The notes under the pieces are model-generated. The model searched no databases. It was not told the origin of the DNA and worked only from the letters and a program-made list of their open reading frames with translations. Shown piece after piece: positions 1-8,244 of a DNA stretch of 33,373 nt (position 1 is its first letter; each line of letters opens with the position of its first letter). This DNA comes from Candidatus Avigastranaerophilus faecigallinarum (lineage in GTDB: Bacteria; Cyanobacteriota; Vampirovibrionia; Gastranaerophilales; Gastranaerophilaceae), in contig DVJT01000043.1 in assembly GCA_018716565.1 (NCBI GenBank), positions 1-33,373 of the forward strand, given 5' to 3'. A program made the position numbers and the translations under genes.

Positions 1-237
1 AACAACAAGATTTGCTGAGTTTTTATACTGAGCAGTCGCCATGTTAAAATTATTTAATCTGTAGCCAATAAGTTCATTTTTATTTACTATAGAATTATAA
101 TCATACTGTGAAAGCTTTTTTAACTGAACAATTTTTCTATTTATATCCGCTTCTGAAGATACAATAGCACTAGCATTTAAAACAAAAGCAAATAAAGAAA
201 AAATCAAAAAGAAAATTTTTAAAAATTTATTTTTCAA
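1..237 (-). CDS. Secreted protein of unknown function, 3' end cut by window edge
   Basis: A reading frame runs from a TTG codon at 237-235 to base 1 without a stop, giving 79 residues; the rest lies outside the window. The TTG start is supported by a near-perfect Shine-Dalgarno AAGGAGG (250-244) six bases upstream. It is also supported by the immediate appearance of a signal peptide: residues 2-7 are Lys-rich, residues 8-20 are hydrophobic (Ile/Phe/Leu), and there is a plausible cleavage site after Asn-Ala-Ser-Ala (about residue 24). The mature part is polar and probably helical. The ribosome binding site overlaps the stop codon of the upstream Spy-like gene, so the two are almost certainly co-transcribed and probably translationally coupled. 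I do not recognise the family. Both being short exported proteins suggests a shared envelope role, which is inference. Confidence 0.7.
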   Translation of the reverse strand, partial: MKNKFLKIFFLIFSLFAFVLNASAIVSSEADINRKIVQLKKLSQYDYNSIVNKNELIGYRLNNFNMATAQYKNSANLVV

Positions 238-248
238 ATTATACCTCC

Positions 249-659
249 TTATTTCTGTAAGAAATTATTAAAAGAATCCTGTACATTAAGCTGTTGAGCT
301 TTATATTGATTATACTGTTCTGGTGTTAAAACCGACTTATACATAGCATCAGTTTTTTGTTCCAAAATCTTTTGTTGAGTTTTTAAAGTTGAAAGATTTC
401 TCTCGTATGCGCTTGTAAGTAATGAAACTTGTTCAGGAGTCTTGTCTTTATCATTCTTTACTTGCGCAATCTTATTATTATAATCCATTATTCTCATTTC
501 CAAAGAATTATTTTCTTGCTTATAATTATATTGAATTTGAGTAAGTTTTTGCTTTTGAGCTGAAGTAATATTTTCCAAAGAATCAAAACCTTCAGCAAAA
601 ACAGAAACAGAAGAAGCCAAAAGAGCAATAATTCCTAAAAATAAAGTTGTTTTTTTCAT
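249..659 (-). CDS. Spy/CpxP-like (LTxxQ-type) periplasmic protein
   Basis: The product is 136 residues. A signal peptide (residues 1-21, MKKT start, hydrophobic core, cleavage after Val-Phe-Ala) is followed by an all-helical, Gln/Lys-rich mature protein. Two LTxxQ-like elements flank it: ITSAQKQKL near residue 33 and LTPEQYNQY near residue 117. This layout is typical of the Spy/CpxP family of periplasmic chaperones and stress sensors, which cradle unfolded proteins between amphipathic helices. The frame is open further upstream, into the rsfS gene, but the start at 659 has an AGAGG ribosome binding site and begins with the signal peptide. Sixteen bases separate it from rsfS, and the next secreted gene starts at its stop codon. 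The family assignment rests on the motif pair and fold character, so it is moderately certain; a plain coiled-coil exported protein is the alternative. Confidence 0.65.
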   Translation of the reverse strand: MKKTTLFLGIIALLASSVSVFAEGFDSLENITSAQKQKLTQIQYNYKQENNSLEMRIMDYNNKIAQVKNDKDKTPEQVSLLTSAYERNLSTLKTQQKILEQKTDAMYKSVLTPEQYNQYKAQQLNVQDSFNNFLQK

Positions 660-675
660 CTTAACCTCTTTCATA

Positions 676-1068
676 TTATTCATAATCAGAATATTCTTTA
701 GATTTTTCTTTCCATTCATTTTCATCCATACAAAAAGCATGATTCCAAAATCTTTCAAGTGCATAAGTTTCACGTTCTTCTCTATGAAGAACATGAACAA
801 TTACGTCACCATAATCAAGCAAATTCCATCTGTTTTTTGTATCATTTTCTTCTCCGATAGGAATTCTATCAAAGTAATCTTTAATTTTTTCACGAACATA
901 ACCTGTTAAAGCTTTTACGTGAGTTGGTGAATCAGAAGAACAAATTACAAAATAATCTGCCAAAACAGATATATTTGAAATATTAAGGATTTTAATATCT
1001 TTTGCTTGCTTATCATCCAAAATACGAGCTATAACACTTGCAAACTTATCAGACGAAATATCTTTCAT
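676..1068 (-). CDS. rsfS: Ribosome silencing factor RsfS (Iojap/YbeB family)
   Basis: At 130 residues, this is the usual length for RsfS. The family binds uL14 on the 50S subunit and blocks subunit joining when nutrients are short. Visible hallmarks are the central strand-turn segment DYFVICSSDSPTHVKALT (about residues 38-55) and the WNLLDYGDVIVHV segment (about residues 81-93), followed by the ER-ETYALERFW stretch that closes the domain. The start at 1068 has GGAG seven bases upstream. It lies downstream of the primary sigma factor gene and upstream of the Spy-like gene, all on the minus strand, with a gap of about 60 bases to the sigma gene. In most bacteria rsfS sits beside nadD; here it does not, which is unremarkable for this lineage. 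Confidence 0.93.
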   Translation of the reverse strand: MKDISSDKFASVIARILDDKQAKDIKILNISNISVLADYFVICSSDSPTHVKALTGYVREKIKDYFDRIPIGEENDTKNRWNLLDYGDVIVHVLHREERETYALERFWNHAFCMDENEWKEKSKEYSDYE

Positions 1069-1129
1069 TAGAAAACTCCATATATACTATGGAAGAATTA
1101 TAACATATATTTTGCAAACATAAGAATAT

Positions 1130-2110
1130 CTATATATAATTCTTAAGGTTCTTGTTTACATTATTGTTACGACAAAGTTTTTTCAGCTTACTCATAGCTC
1201 TATTTTCAATTTGTCTGATACGTTCACGAGAAACACCATAATATGTTCCGATTTCTTCAAGTGTTTTCTTTTCACCATTATCATCCAAACCATAACGCAT
1301 AATTAAAACATTACGCTCTTTTTCACTTAAATGATTTAACATTTTCTTAATATCACAAAATAAATTATCTTGTGTTACTTTTGTATCAGGAGAAAGCGTT
1401 GTCTCATCAACAATAAAATCAGAAAGCTTAGTATTCTCATCTTTCTGATTTGCCGGTGATTCAATACTGATAGTTCCCTGAGCAGACTCAATTAACGCAG
1501 TAAGTTTTTGAACCGGCATACCAATTTTATAAGCAATTTCTTCTTTTGTTGGAGCCGCTCCATTTTCAATAGTCAAATCAGTAGAAATTTTCTTAATTTT
1601 TCCCAATGTTTCAATCATATGAACAGGAAGCCTAATAAGTCTTGATTTATCAGCTATAGCGCGCGTGATTGCCTGTTGAATCCACCAAGTTGCATAAGTG
1701 GAAAACTTATACCCCTTTGAATAATCAAATTTTTCTGCTGCACGCATCAGCCCCATGTTGCCTTCTTGAATAAGATCAAGAAAAGAAAGTCCTCTACCTA
1801 TATATTTCTTTGCAATACTTACAACAAGTCTTAAATTAGCATTAACAAGAACCTTTTTTGCTTGCTCTGAATTCTCTTCTTTTATTTTCTTAGCAACTTC
1901 AAGTTCTTCCTCACTACTTAGCAATTTTATTTTACCAATTTGTTGCAAATATATTTTTACCGAATCATCAGCAGCAGCACTACTTTGTGTTTCAGGAACT
2001 TTGGGTTCTTCAACAGCAGAAATTATATCTTCATCTTCAAGTGAAACATTATATTTAGATTCGTTATACTCTTCATCTTTTAATAAAAAATCTTCTTGCT
2101 CTTCAGCCAT
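1130..2110 (-). CDS. rpoD: RNA polymerase primary-type sigma factor (RpoD/SigA family)
   Basis: The product is 326 residues. From the N-terminus it has a short acidic segment, then region 1.2 ([12 protein letters not shown], about residue 50). Region 2 contains [12 protein letters not shown], the [20 protein letters not shown] core-binding segment and the [15 protein letters not shown] promoter-melting/-10 segment. Region 3 follows, and region 4 carries the helix-turn-helix ending [19 protein letters not shown]. There is no long region 1.1, as in cyanobacterial and actinobacterial group 1/2 factors. The start at 2110 is preferred over an in-frame ATG at 2140 because GGAGG lies directly upstream and the extra ten residues would have none. 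Conservation of region 2.4 and 4.2 indicates recognition of TTGACA/TATAAT-type promoters. It could be the housekeeping factor or a close group 2 paralogue; the window cannot distinguish these. Confidence 0.92.
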   Translation of the reverse strand: MAEEQEDFLLKDEEYNESKYNVSLEDEDIISAVEEPKVPETQSSAAADDSVKIYLQQIGKIKLLSSEEELEVAKKIKEENSEQAKKVLVNANLRLVVSIAKKYIGRGLSFLDLIQEGNMGLMRAAEKFDYSKGYKFSTYATWWIQQAITRAIADKSRLIRLPVHMIETLGKIKKISTDLTIENGAAPTKEEIAYKIGMPVQKLTALIESAQGTISIESPANQKDENTKLSDFIVDETTLSPDTKVTQDNLFCDIKKMLNHLSEKERNVLIMRYGLDDNGEKKTLEEIGTYYGVSRERIRQIENRAMSKLKKLCRNNNVNKNLKNYI

Positions 2111-2132
2111 TATGCCTCCATTTGATAACCTA

Positions 2133-2882
2133 TTATACAATATTCCCCGATTTTTGTATTATTTGCTTAACCGCTTCATAAATCACAATACTTGCAGCAT
2201 TTGCAACATTTAGAGAATCAAATTTTCTTAACATTGGTATTTTTATTTTATAATCAGATTTCTTTAAAATAGTTGTCGAAACACCATCTTTTTCGGAGCC
2301 CATAATTATTGCAAAATTCATATTACAATAATCAATGTCATAATAATTATCTTTTGCATTAATATCAGTTGCAATTATCCAAAAGTCGTTATCCTTTAAT
2401 TTATCAATTGTAGAAGATAGACTATTAACCATAATTAAATCAATATGGTTAATTGCTCCGGCTGAAGATTTTTCAACCGTTGCATTTATAACAGCATTTC
2501 TTCTTGATGGAAAAATAACAGCATCAAATCCCGCACATACAGCAGTTCTTATAATTGAACCCATATTATGCGGATCTTCTATACCGTCTGTAACGATTAC
2601 TTTTTTATTAGCTTTATTTATTAATAAAAAATCATCAAACGAAGTATAATTAACAGGAGACACATATGCGATTACACCTTGATGTGCATAGTCTTTATAT
2701 TTAATAAATTTTTCTTTAGGAATAAACTGAAAAACAATCCCTCTATTCCTTGCCATTTCAACAATTTGCGACAATTTAGAATTTTCTTTACAATTTTGCA
2801 TCAGAAGAATTTTACTTACATTTCGTTTGCCATTTTGTAATAATTCAAGCACGTTATTTCTACCAAAAATAAAATCTTCCAT
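2133..2882 (-). CDS. rlmB: TrmH-family 23S rRNA 2'-O-methyltransferase (RlmB-like)
   Basis: The product is 249 residues. The N-terminal substrate-binding domain (about residues 1-80, starting [14 protein letters not shown]) matches the L30e-like module of RlmB. The C-terminal SPOUT knot contains the three family motifs: [12 protein letters not shown] (about residues 103-114), [11 protein letters not shown] (about 192-202) and the SAM-binding [18 protein letters not shown] (about 220-237). Members methylate a ribose 2'-OH in rRNA, Gm2251 of 23S rRNA for E. coli RlmB. The motif 3 segment reads LRKFDSLNV where many RlmB proteins have a shorter SLNVSVA lead-in, a minor deviation. It is the first gene of the minus-strand run; its stop lies 22 bases from the sigma factor start. 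A precise target cannot be read from sequence; another TrmH-type specificity is possible. Confidence 0.87.
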   Translation of the reverse strand: MEDFIFGRNNVLELLQNGKRNVSKILLMQNCKENSKLSQIVEMARNRGIVFQFIPKEKFIKYKDYAHQGVIAYVSPVNYTSFDDFLLINKANKKVIVTDGIEDPHNMGSIIRTAVCAGFDAVIFPSRRNAVINATVEKSSAGAINHIDLIMVNSLSSTIDKLKDNDFWIIATDINAKDNYYDIDYCNMNFAIIMGSEKDGVSTTILKKSDYKIKIPMLRKFDSLNVANAASIVIYEAVKQIIQKSGNIV

Positions 2883-2968
2883 AGGCCCACCATAAAACTA
2901 TATTACGAACTTCCACTATTATACATTAAATGGTATAGTAAAAAAAAGAAAATCATTCATTAAGTTTC

Positions 2969-2997
2969 TTGTCAAAAATGAAAATATAAAATATTAT
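2969..2997 (+). promoter_or_regulatory. Candidate sigma-70 promoter for the pilus operon
   Basis: TTGTCA (2969-2974) and TATTAT (2992-2997) are separated by 17 bases and lie about 50 bases before the PilM-PilN start. A second -10-like TATAAT at 3001-3006 lacks a correctly spaced -35. The 163-base divergent intergenic region also carries TATAAT on the minus strand at 2923-2918, which may serve rlmB but has no clear -35. Confidence 0.4.
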
Positions 2998-3045
2998 AGG
3001 TATAATATTAATATATTGTATTGGAATATGGGTTAATTTAAAGAT

Positions 3046-4701
3046 ATGTTAGAAAAACTGGGATTTAAAAAGAGAACACATGTTGGTATTTCACTTTCAG
3101 CAAATAATTTTATAGAGCTTGTTTGCATCGATAAAGATTCAAAGTCTGTTGTTAAATATTCTTCAGGTAATATTAAATACAATAATGCAATCAGAGAAAT
3201 AATAGATTTTGATGAATTTTCAGAAGTACTTGAAGGATTATTTGAAGATGCAGGTTTAAACCCAAGAGAATGCAGTGTCACATTAAATTTACCAAATGTA
3301 CATTTTGGCATAACATCTTTGGACAATGTATCTGAAACACCTTTTATTATTGAAAATTTGCAGTCAGAAATAGAAGATTTATATATTTTTAAAAGAAACG
3401 AACCTATCATTTCTTATTCGATCTTAGATAGTGCAACTGGACGTGATAAAAAGAATATTGTTTACAGTGCAATACAAACAAAAGTTATAGTTAAGCTTAT
3501 AGAAATATTTGATAACTTAGAAATTGATCTTGTAAGAATTGATTCATCGTATTCATCTATGTTAAAAGCAATTCAATTCTGTGACAGATTTAATAAATAT
3601 GTACAAAAGGAAGAAAAAACAGCAATATTATTAATCACTCCAAACAGCTGTTGTTCATTCTACTTAAATGGACCAGTATTAATAGATTGCGTAGAAGAAC
3701 CTCTAGCCGTAAAATCTTTTTCAACAGAAGAGGTATATTCAACAATATCAAAAATTGCAACAAATACTATTTCGAAAAATAGTCCGCAATCATTCTTAAT
3801 TATAAGTGAAACTGATGAAGTTAATTCCGAACTATTGGCACAAAGACTTGAATTCCAAGGTGAGATAGATTGTATAAATAAAAGTATAAACTCTAATGAA
3901 CAATTTATTGACATTTCTGGAGTTGGAACAGATATTGATTCAAATATGATATCTTATATGACAATAGAAGCAGTAGGTGCAGCAGTTGCCGATTATGATG
4001 ATTACCCTCTTAACATAAATTTCCTACCGCCTGAACGTATAAATGAAAACCTTATAGAAGTAGGAGAATACGAAGTTGATTTATATAGATTTATTATAGT
4101 ATTGCTAGTTACGTCGATATTACTTGCGATATTTGTATGTTTGGGTGTCTCATTATTATTTTCAAGCAAAATAAATAATATTGAAGGAGAAAATTACTCT
4201 GCTGAAAAAGAAATAGATGTATTTAGACGAACAATATCTACAAATGAAAAAGAACAAAAGAAAGATGTATTGCCAATCTTAACAAAGATACTTGAAACAA
4301 ATAAAACTGTTTATGATGTATATAGTGCTTTATCAACTGATATACCGGAATCTATATACATAAAAAAATTCGTAACAAATGCAGATGGAGGAATTGGAAT
4401 ATTAGGCGAAGCACCTACAAGTGAATCTGTTCAGGATTTTGTAAAAGGTCTAAGAGAGAAAAATAGTGATTTAATGTTGTCTAAATTATCTATAAATTCT
4501 AAAGAAGATCCTGTTCCTGCAAAACTTCCAAATGGTTTTACTTTTGAAATAAAGACCTCAAAAATAGATGTTTCATTAGCAGATGAGGATTTTTTGAACA
4601 CAATAACGCAGAATATGCCAACACAAAATCAGAATCAAATTCAAAACAGAACAAGACGTGGTTCAGCAATAATGACACCACCACCATCACCAATAATATA
4701 A
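3046..4701 (+). CDS. PilM-PilN fusion, type IV pilus inner-membrane assembly protein
   Basis: The product is 551 residues in two parts. Residues 1-320 have the actin-like PilM layout: the opening THVGISLSANNFIELVCID aligns with the PilM phosphate-1 strand-loop, and alternating strands and helices follow. Residues 324-330 read INFLPPE, resembling the INLLP peptide with which PilN docks on PilM. A single transmembrane helix (about 348-372), a coiled coil and a PilN-like periplasmic domain (about 405-525) follow, then an Asn/Gln/Pro-rich tail. PilM and PilN are normally separate genes; here they form one polypeptide. The nucleotide loop has ISLSAN where active PilM has a DxGSSS-type sequence, so ATP binding may be lost. 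PilO follows 16 bases downstream, confirming the pilus context. Family assignment comes from architecture and neighbours, as sequence conservation is low. Confidence 0.75.
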   Translation: MLEKLGFKKRTHVGISLSANNFIELVCIDKDSKSVVKYSSGNIKYNNAIREIIDFDEFSEVLEGLFEDAGLNPRECSVTLNLPNVHFGITSLDNVSETPFIIENLQSEIEDLYIFKRNEPIISYSILDSATGRDKKNIVYSAIQTKVIVKLIEIFDNLEIDLVRIDSSYSSMLKAIQFCDRFNKYVQKEEKTAILLITPNSCCSFYLNGPVLIDCVEEPLAVKSFSTEEVYSTISKIATNTISKNSPQSFLIISETDEVNSELLAQRLEFQGEIDCINKSINSNEQFIDISGVGTDIDSNMISYMTIEAVGAAVADYDDYPLNINFLPPERINENLIEVGEYEVDLYRFIIVLLVTSILLAIFVCLGVSLLFSSKINNIEGENYSAEKEIDVFRRTISTNEKEQKKDVLPILTKILETNKTVYDVYSALSTDIPESIYIKKFVTNADGGIGILGEAPTSESVQDFVKGLREKNSDLMLSKLSINSKEDPVPAKLPNGFTFEIKTSKIDVSLADEDFLNTITQNMPTQNQNQIQNRTRRGSAIMTPPPSPII

Positions 4702-4717
4702 GGAATAAAGGCAATAT

Positions 4718-5317
4718 ATGAATAAGAAAAATAAACAAATCGTTCCAATATGTTTTGCATTAGCAATATTATTATTCTTTTTAATAACATTCATTGTTAT
4801 TAAACCAAAATATGAAGAATTTAATGAGATAAAACTAAGAGCTGATAAGAATAATCTGGAAAGAGAAACATTAGAAGAAAAAATTAAAAAAATTGATGCT
4901 GAAAAAGAAGCAGAAAATATAAAGTTGAAATCACTGAAACCAATATATGAATCAAACCTAGAATCTTCAACAGAAAATCTTGGAGTTTTCGGAAATATGT
5001 TTGAAGAAATTATAAAAAAAGCACAAAAGAACGGACTATTAATCAGATCAATCGAATATGATATGAGACCTGCTACAGATCCTATTTATATTGAAAGTCC
5101 TGAATCTTATAATGTATGTGAACTTAAATTTTTCTTCGTTGGTTCATATGCCCAGTTACAAACATTTTTATATGACATGAATAATAATTTCAAATATTTA
5201 ACATATATTTCAAATTTAAACGTTACAGCATTCACATCAAACACAGATTATTTATTAATAAATATTTCAATAACATTGTATTCAAAGAAACGGGATAGCC
5301 AGATAAATAAAAATTAA
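4718..5317 (+). CDS. pilO: PilO-like type IV pilus assembly protein
   Basis: The product is 199 residues. A short basic cytoplasmic start (NKKNKQ) leads into one transmembrane helix (about residues 9-29). A charged coiled coil (about 33-75, repeated Glu/Lys/Leu) and a C-terminal ferredoxin-like periplasmic domain (about 85-192) follow; the domain contains the LKFFFVGSYAQLQTFLYDM segment typical of PilO. PilO pairs with PilN in the inner-membrane alignment subcomplex, and the PilM-PilN fusion lies immediately upstream. The start has an AAAGGC-type ribosome binding site. A strong hairpin follows the stop codon, so the operon appears to consist of these two genes. PilP, PilQ and the motor ATPases are not in the window. 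Confidence 0.78.
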   Translation: MNKKNKQIVPICFALAILLFFLITFIVIKPKYEEFNEIKLRADKNNLERETLEEKIKKIDAEKEAENIKLKSLKPIYESNLESSTENLGVFGNMFEEIIKKAQKNGLLIRSIEYDMRPATDPIYIESPESYNVCELKFFFVGSYAQLQTFLYDMNNNFKYLTYISNLNVTAFTSNTDYLLINISITLYSKKRDSQINKN

Positions 5318-5323
5318 GAAATA

Positions 5324-5373
5324 AAATCAATAACAAAAACAGATAGAAAATATCTGTTTTTGTTATTTGATTT
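5324..5373. terminator. Bidirectional rho-independent terminator
   Basis: A 22-base arm (5324-5345) pairs with 5351-5373 with a single bulged base, around a five-base GAAAA loop. The core is AACAAAAACAGATA against its complement. Being AT-flanked on both sides, it can stop transcripts from the PilO side and from the convergent XRE/zinc-ribbon gene. It overlaps the last codons of the latter. Confidence 0.8.
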
Positions 5374-5782
5374 GAAAAGAACATTTACTACATTGAGCTT
5401 TAGGATGAAGCGCAATATTATTTTCTAAATCAAGAAGTCTAACAACCTTAGTAATAAGTTTTGCAGAACAAATAGGACATCTTAAATTTTCGGTTTCACC
5501 TTCTAAAATAGCTTTTTTAACACTATTTATATATTTTTCTGTAACAGAATCATATGAAACTAATAGAATTCTTTCATATTCTTTAATATCAGATGGATTA
5601 ATCTTAAGTCCTTTAGCAAGTTTTTGACGGATTGTAGCAGGAAGAAACAAATCTTTGCCTGATTCAATATCTTCAATTTGTTCAACTGTCAAACCTGATT
5701 TTTTAGAAAGCCCATGTACAGAGAAACCCGCTTTTTCACGAGTTTCTCTAATAAATTCTGCTAATGATTTTAGTTCAGACAT
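5363..5782 (-). CDS. XRE-type helix-turn-helix protein with C-terminal zinc ribbon
   Basis: The product is 139 residues. Residues 6-60 form a Cro/C1-type helix-turn-helix (IRETREKAGFSVHGLSKKSG, then TVEQIEDIESGK). Residues 101-135 form a zinc ribbon with CPIC and, near the end, CSKC, the two Cys pairs being separated by about 27 residues. The ATG overlaps the secF stop by one base (TAATG), and GGAG sits inside the last secF codons, so translation is coupled to secF. The domain pair suggests a DNA-binding regulator or a translation/RNA-associated factor. The tight link to secDF may mean it monitors export, but that is inference. I do not recognise a named family. Confidence 0.75.
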   Translation of the reverse strand: MSELKSLAEFIRETREKAGFSVHGLSKKSGLTVEQIEDIESGKDLFLPATIRQKLAKGLKINPSDIKEYERILLVSYDSVTEKYINSVKKAILEGETENLRCPICSAKLITKVVRLLDLENNIALHPKAQCSKCSFQIK

Positions 5783-6771
5783 TATACTCCAACTTTTGAC
5801 TTTTTAGCTTGTTCTATATCATTCCAAAGAGCAATCAATGTACTTGCAAAGAATATACTAGAATAAGTACCAATTGCTATACCTAAAATCATAACAAGAA
5901 CAAAATCCTTTGTTGTAACTCCGCCAAAGAAATATAAAGCACCTAAAGTAATCAACGTTGTCAAAGATGTATTTATACTTCTTGCAAGAGTTTGGTTTAC
6001 GGAAGCATTAACAATTTCATCATATGTAGCTTTTTTAGAATAAAATTTCAAATTTTCTCTGATTCTGTCAAAAACAACGATAGTATCATGAACGCTGAAT
6101 CCAAGAACTGTTAAAATTGCAGTAACAAATAAGCTATCAATATGAACACCATAAAGAAGCCCAAGTATTGAAAAGACACCGATTACAAAAATAACATCAT
6201 GGAATAGAGCAAAAAAGGCCACTATTGCGAATTCAAAATGGAATCTCAAAGTCAAATAAATAACAATGGCTAAAAGAGCCAAAACAACAGCAATCATAGA
6301 ATTAACAAATAACTGTTTACCAAGTAAAGGACCAACCGAACTTGTTTGTACAATTTGAGCATCAGGATAATCAGCAGTCACAATTGAAGTTACAGTATCT
6401 ATAGCTTCATTTTGACCATTATCAGAGAATTGAGTTCTAATAGATAATATATTTTTTATAGATGAATCATTTTCACCAGCAACTGGCTTTAGAACTTGTA
6501 TAACAGGATTTTCAATATTACCGTTTATCAACTTTGTTCTTATTTCACCAATTTTATCTGTAGAAATCGATTCATTTACAGAATATTGAATTATAGTACC
6601 ACCTGTGAAATCGATACCTACTAATAATGGCGTATGAGTAGGATAAACCTTCATAGAATATAACATAGCTATAATACCAGGAAACAACAATACGAAAGAT
6701 AATACTAACCATACCCATCTGTATTTAATAACATCTATAATCTTTTTTGTGTTTAAAACACTGTATGACAT
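5782..6771 (-). CDS. secF: Protein translocase subunit SecF
   Basis: The product is 329 residues. The N-terminal membrane helix (about residues 17-40) is followed by the signature GIDFTGGTIIQY (about 53-64). A periplasmic P1-like domain comes next. The five-helix C-terminal block follows, with GFSVHDTIVVFDRIRENL (about 223-240), the conserved SecF helix-4 region that forms the proton path. SecF works with SecD to pull preproteins out of the SecYEG channel using the proton motive force. It starts 18 bases after secD behind a strong AAGGAG site, and is coupled by TAATG to the downstream XRE/zinc-ribbon gene. Length and motifs are complete. Confidence 0.96.
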   Translation of the reverse strand: MSYSVLNTKKIIDVIKYRWVWLVLSFVLLFPGIIAMLYSMKVYPTHTPLLVGIDFTGGTIIQYSVNESISTDKIGEIRTKLINGNIENPVIQVLKPVAGENDSSIKNILSIRTQFSDNGQNEAIDTVTSIVTADYPDAQIVQTSSVGPLLGKQLFVNSMIAVVLALLAIVIYLTLRFHFEFAIVAFFALFHDVIFVIGVFSILGLLYGVHIDSLFVTAILTVLGFSVHDTIVVFDRIRENLKFYSKKATYDEIVNASVNQTLARSINTSLTTLITLGALYFFGGVTTKDFVLVMILGIAIGTYSSIFFASTLIALWNDIEQAKKSKVGV

Positions 6772-6789
6772 TTTCTATACTCCTTAAAA

Positions 6790-8091
6790 TTAATCTAAAA
6801 CACCGAATTTAGCTTTTTCACGTTTAGTCTCAGCAACTTCATAAGCTTCGTTTATATCTTCTTCTCTCAAACCAAACAAAGCAGGATGTTTCAATTGACC
6901 TGTACCAAACATTAAATGCATAAAGTTCTTTGTAACGGTAATCGCAGAGAACATACTTACAATAACACCGATTGCAAGTGTCAAAGCGAAACCTTTTACA
7001 ATATTTGAGCCTAAGAAATATAAAATAGCACAAGTAATTATAGTAGACATATTAGAGTCAAAAATACTTGTAAACGCTCTATCAAACCCGGAATTAATAG
7101 CTGTAAATAAGGTTCTACCAGCTTTTAATTCTTCCTTTGTTCTTTCAAAGATAAGTATATTAGCATCAACTGCCATACCAATACTTAATATGAATCCGGC
7201 TATACCAGCAAGAGTTAACGTTACAGGAACAAGCTTAAATATTGCAAATACTATTAACGAATAAATTACAAGTGCAATATTTGCGATAAATCCAGGAACT
7301 CTATACCAAAATAGCATGAACAGCATAACAGCCCCAAGACCAATAATACCTGCAATTTTACTCTTTTCAAGACTATCAGCGCCTAATGTAGGACCAACAG
7401 TATTTTCTTCAATTATTTTTGCCGGAACCGGTAATGCACCCGCATTTAATAAATTAACAATTTTTTTAGCTTGTTCAATAGTGAAATCACCTGTAATTTG
7501 AGCTTTACCCCCGGAAATTTCTTGTTGAACAACAGGTTCAGATATGCTATCACCGTTAAAATATATAGCAATCGGATAGCCTTTAAATTCTCTTGTTAGT
7601 TTTTCAAACTTAGCAGCACCCTTAGCATTAAAATCCAAAGTAATCATCCATCTTCCCGAAGTATCAGTACCAACAGCAGCTTTATTCAAATCTTCACCTG
7701 AAAGCCCTGAAGCTTCCCAACCTATTGCATCACCATCTTCATTTATTATTGGTTTTTTAAATTCCAATTCAGCTGTTTCGCCTAAGAATTCTCTTGCAAG
7801 TTTAGGATCTGATACGTTTGGAATTTCAATTAACAAACGTTTTTCACCCATTTGTTGAACCATAGTTTCAGAAACACCTAAGGCATTAATTCTGTTTTCC
7901 AGAGCCGATTTCAAACCATCCATCATATCTTGCGTAATCTTCGCAATATTTCCCGTTGTTTGAGCTTCAAGAACAATTCTTGAACCACCAACCAAATCAA
8001 GTCCCAAAGGAATAGGTTTAACCTTGATTACTACAATTGAAATGATAGTTAAGATTACTATCGCCCAGAACATAATTATTTTATTTTTCAT
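6790..8091 (-). CDS. secD: Protein translocase subunit SecD
   Basis: The product is 433 residues, close to the compact SecD of Gram-positives and cyanobacteria rather than the 615-residue E. coli protein. A first membrane helix is followed by GLDLVGGSRIVLEA (about residues 29-42) and the large periplasmic P1 domain. The C-terminal membrane block has GMAVDANILIFERTKEEL (about 318-335), the conserved proton-relay helix. The start at 8091 is chosen because AGGGG lies six bases upstream. An in-frame ATG at 8154 would add 21 hydrophobic residues without a ribosome binding site. It is the first gene of secD-secF-XRE and is divergent from recA across 153 bases. Confidence 0.95.
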   Translation of the reverse strand: MKNKIIMFWAIVILTIISIVVIKVKPIPLGLDLVGGSRIVLEAQTTGNIAKITQDMMDGLKSALENRINALGVSETMVQQMGEKRLLIEIPNVSDPKLAREFLGETAELEFKKPIINEDGDAIGWEASGLSGEDLNKAAVGTDTSGRWMITLDFNAKGAAKFEKLTREFKGYPIAIYFNGDSISEPVVQQEISGGKAQITGDFTIEQAKKIVNLLNAGALPVPAKIIEENTVGPTLGADSLEKSKIAGIIGLGAVMLFMLFWYRVPGFIANIALVIYSLIVFAIFKLVPVTLTLAGIAGFILSIGMAVDANILIFERTKEELKAGRTLFTAINSGFDRAFTSIFDSNMSTIITCAILYFLGSNIVKGFALTLAIGVIVSMFSAITVTKNFMHLMFGTGQLKHPALFGLREEDINEAYEVAETKREKAKFGVLD

Positions 8092-8208
8092 AAATATCCC
8101 CTGTATACTGATAAATCCTGTAACAATTTTAACAAAAAAACTTACTCCTAACATAAAATAATACGTAATGTTGCAAAAAGTAAAATTGTACAGTTATCTA
8201 TATACGGA

Positions 8209-8217
8209 TGGTATAAT
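8209..8217 (+). promoter_or_regulatory. Extended -10 promoter element of recA
   Basis: TGGTATAAT (TGn followed by a consensus TATAAT at 8212-8217) lies 27 bases before the recA start. The -35 is poor: TTGTAC at 8186-8191 is 20 bases away. This fits an extended -10 promoter that does not need a good -35. I could not find a convincing LexA-type operator next to it. Confidence 0.6.
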
Positions 8218-8244
8218 GTTTCTGTAGACAGAAGGATTAGAAAA

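Noticed and set aside
8092..8244. LexA-type operator in front of recA
   Set aside because: A loose GTA...TAC symmetry is visible, but it does not match a known LexA box well enough.
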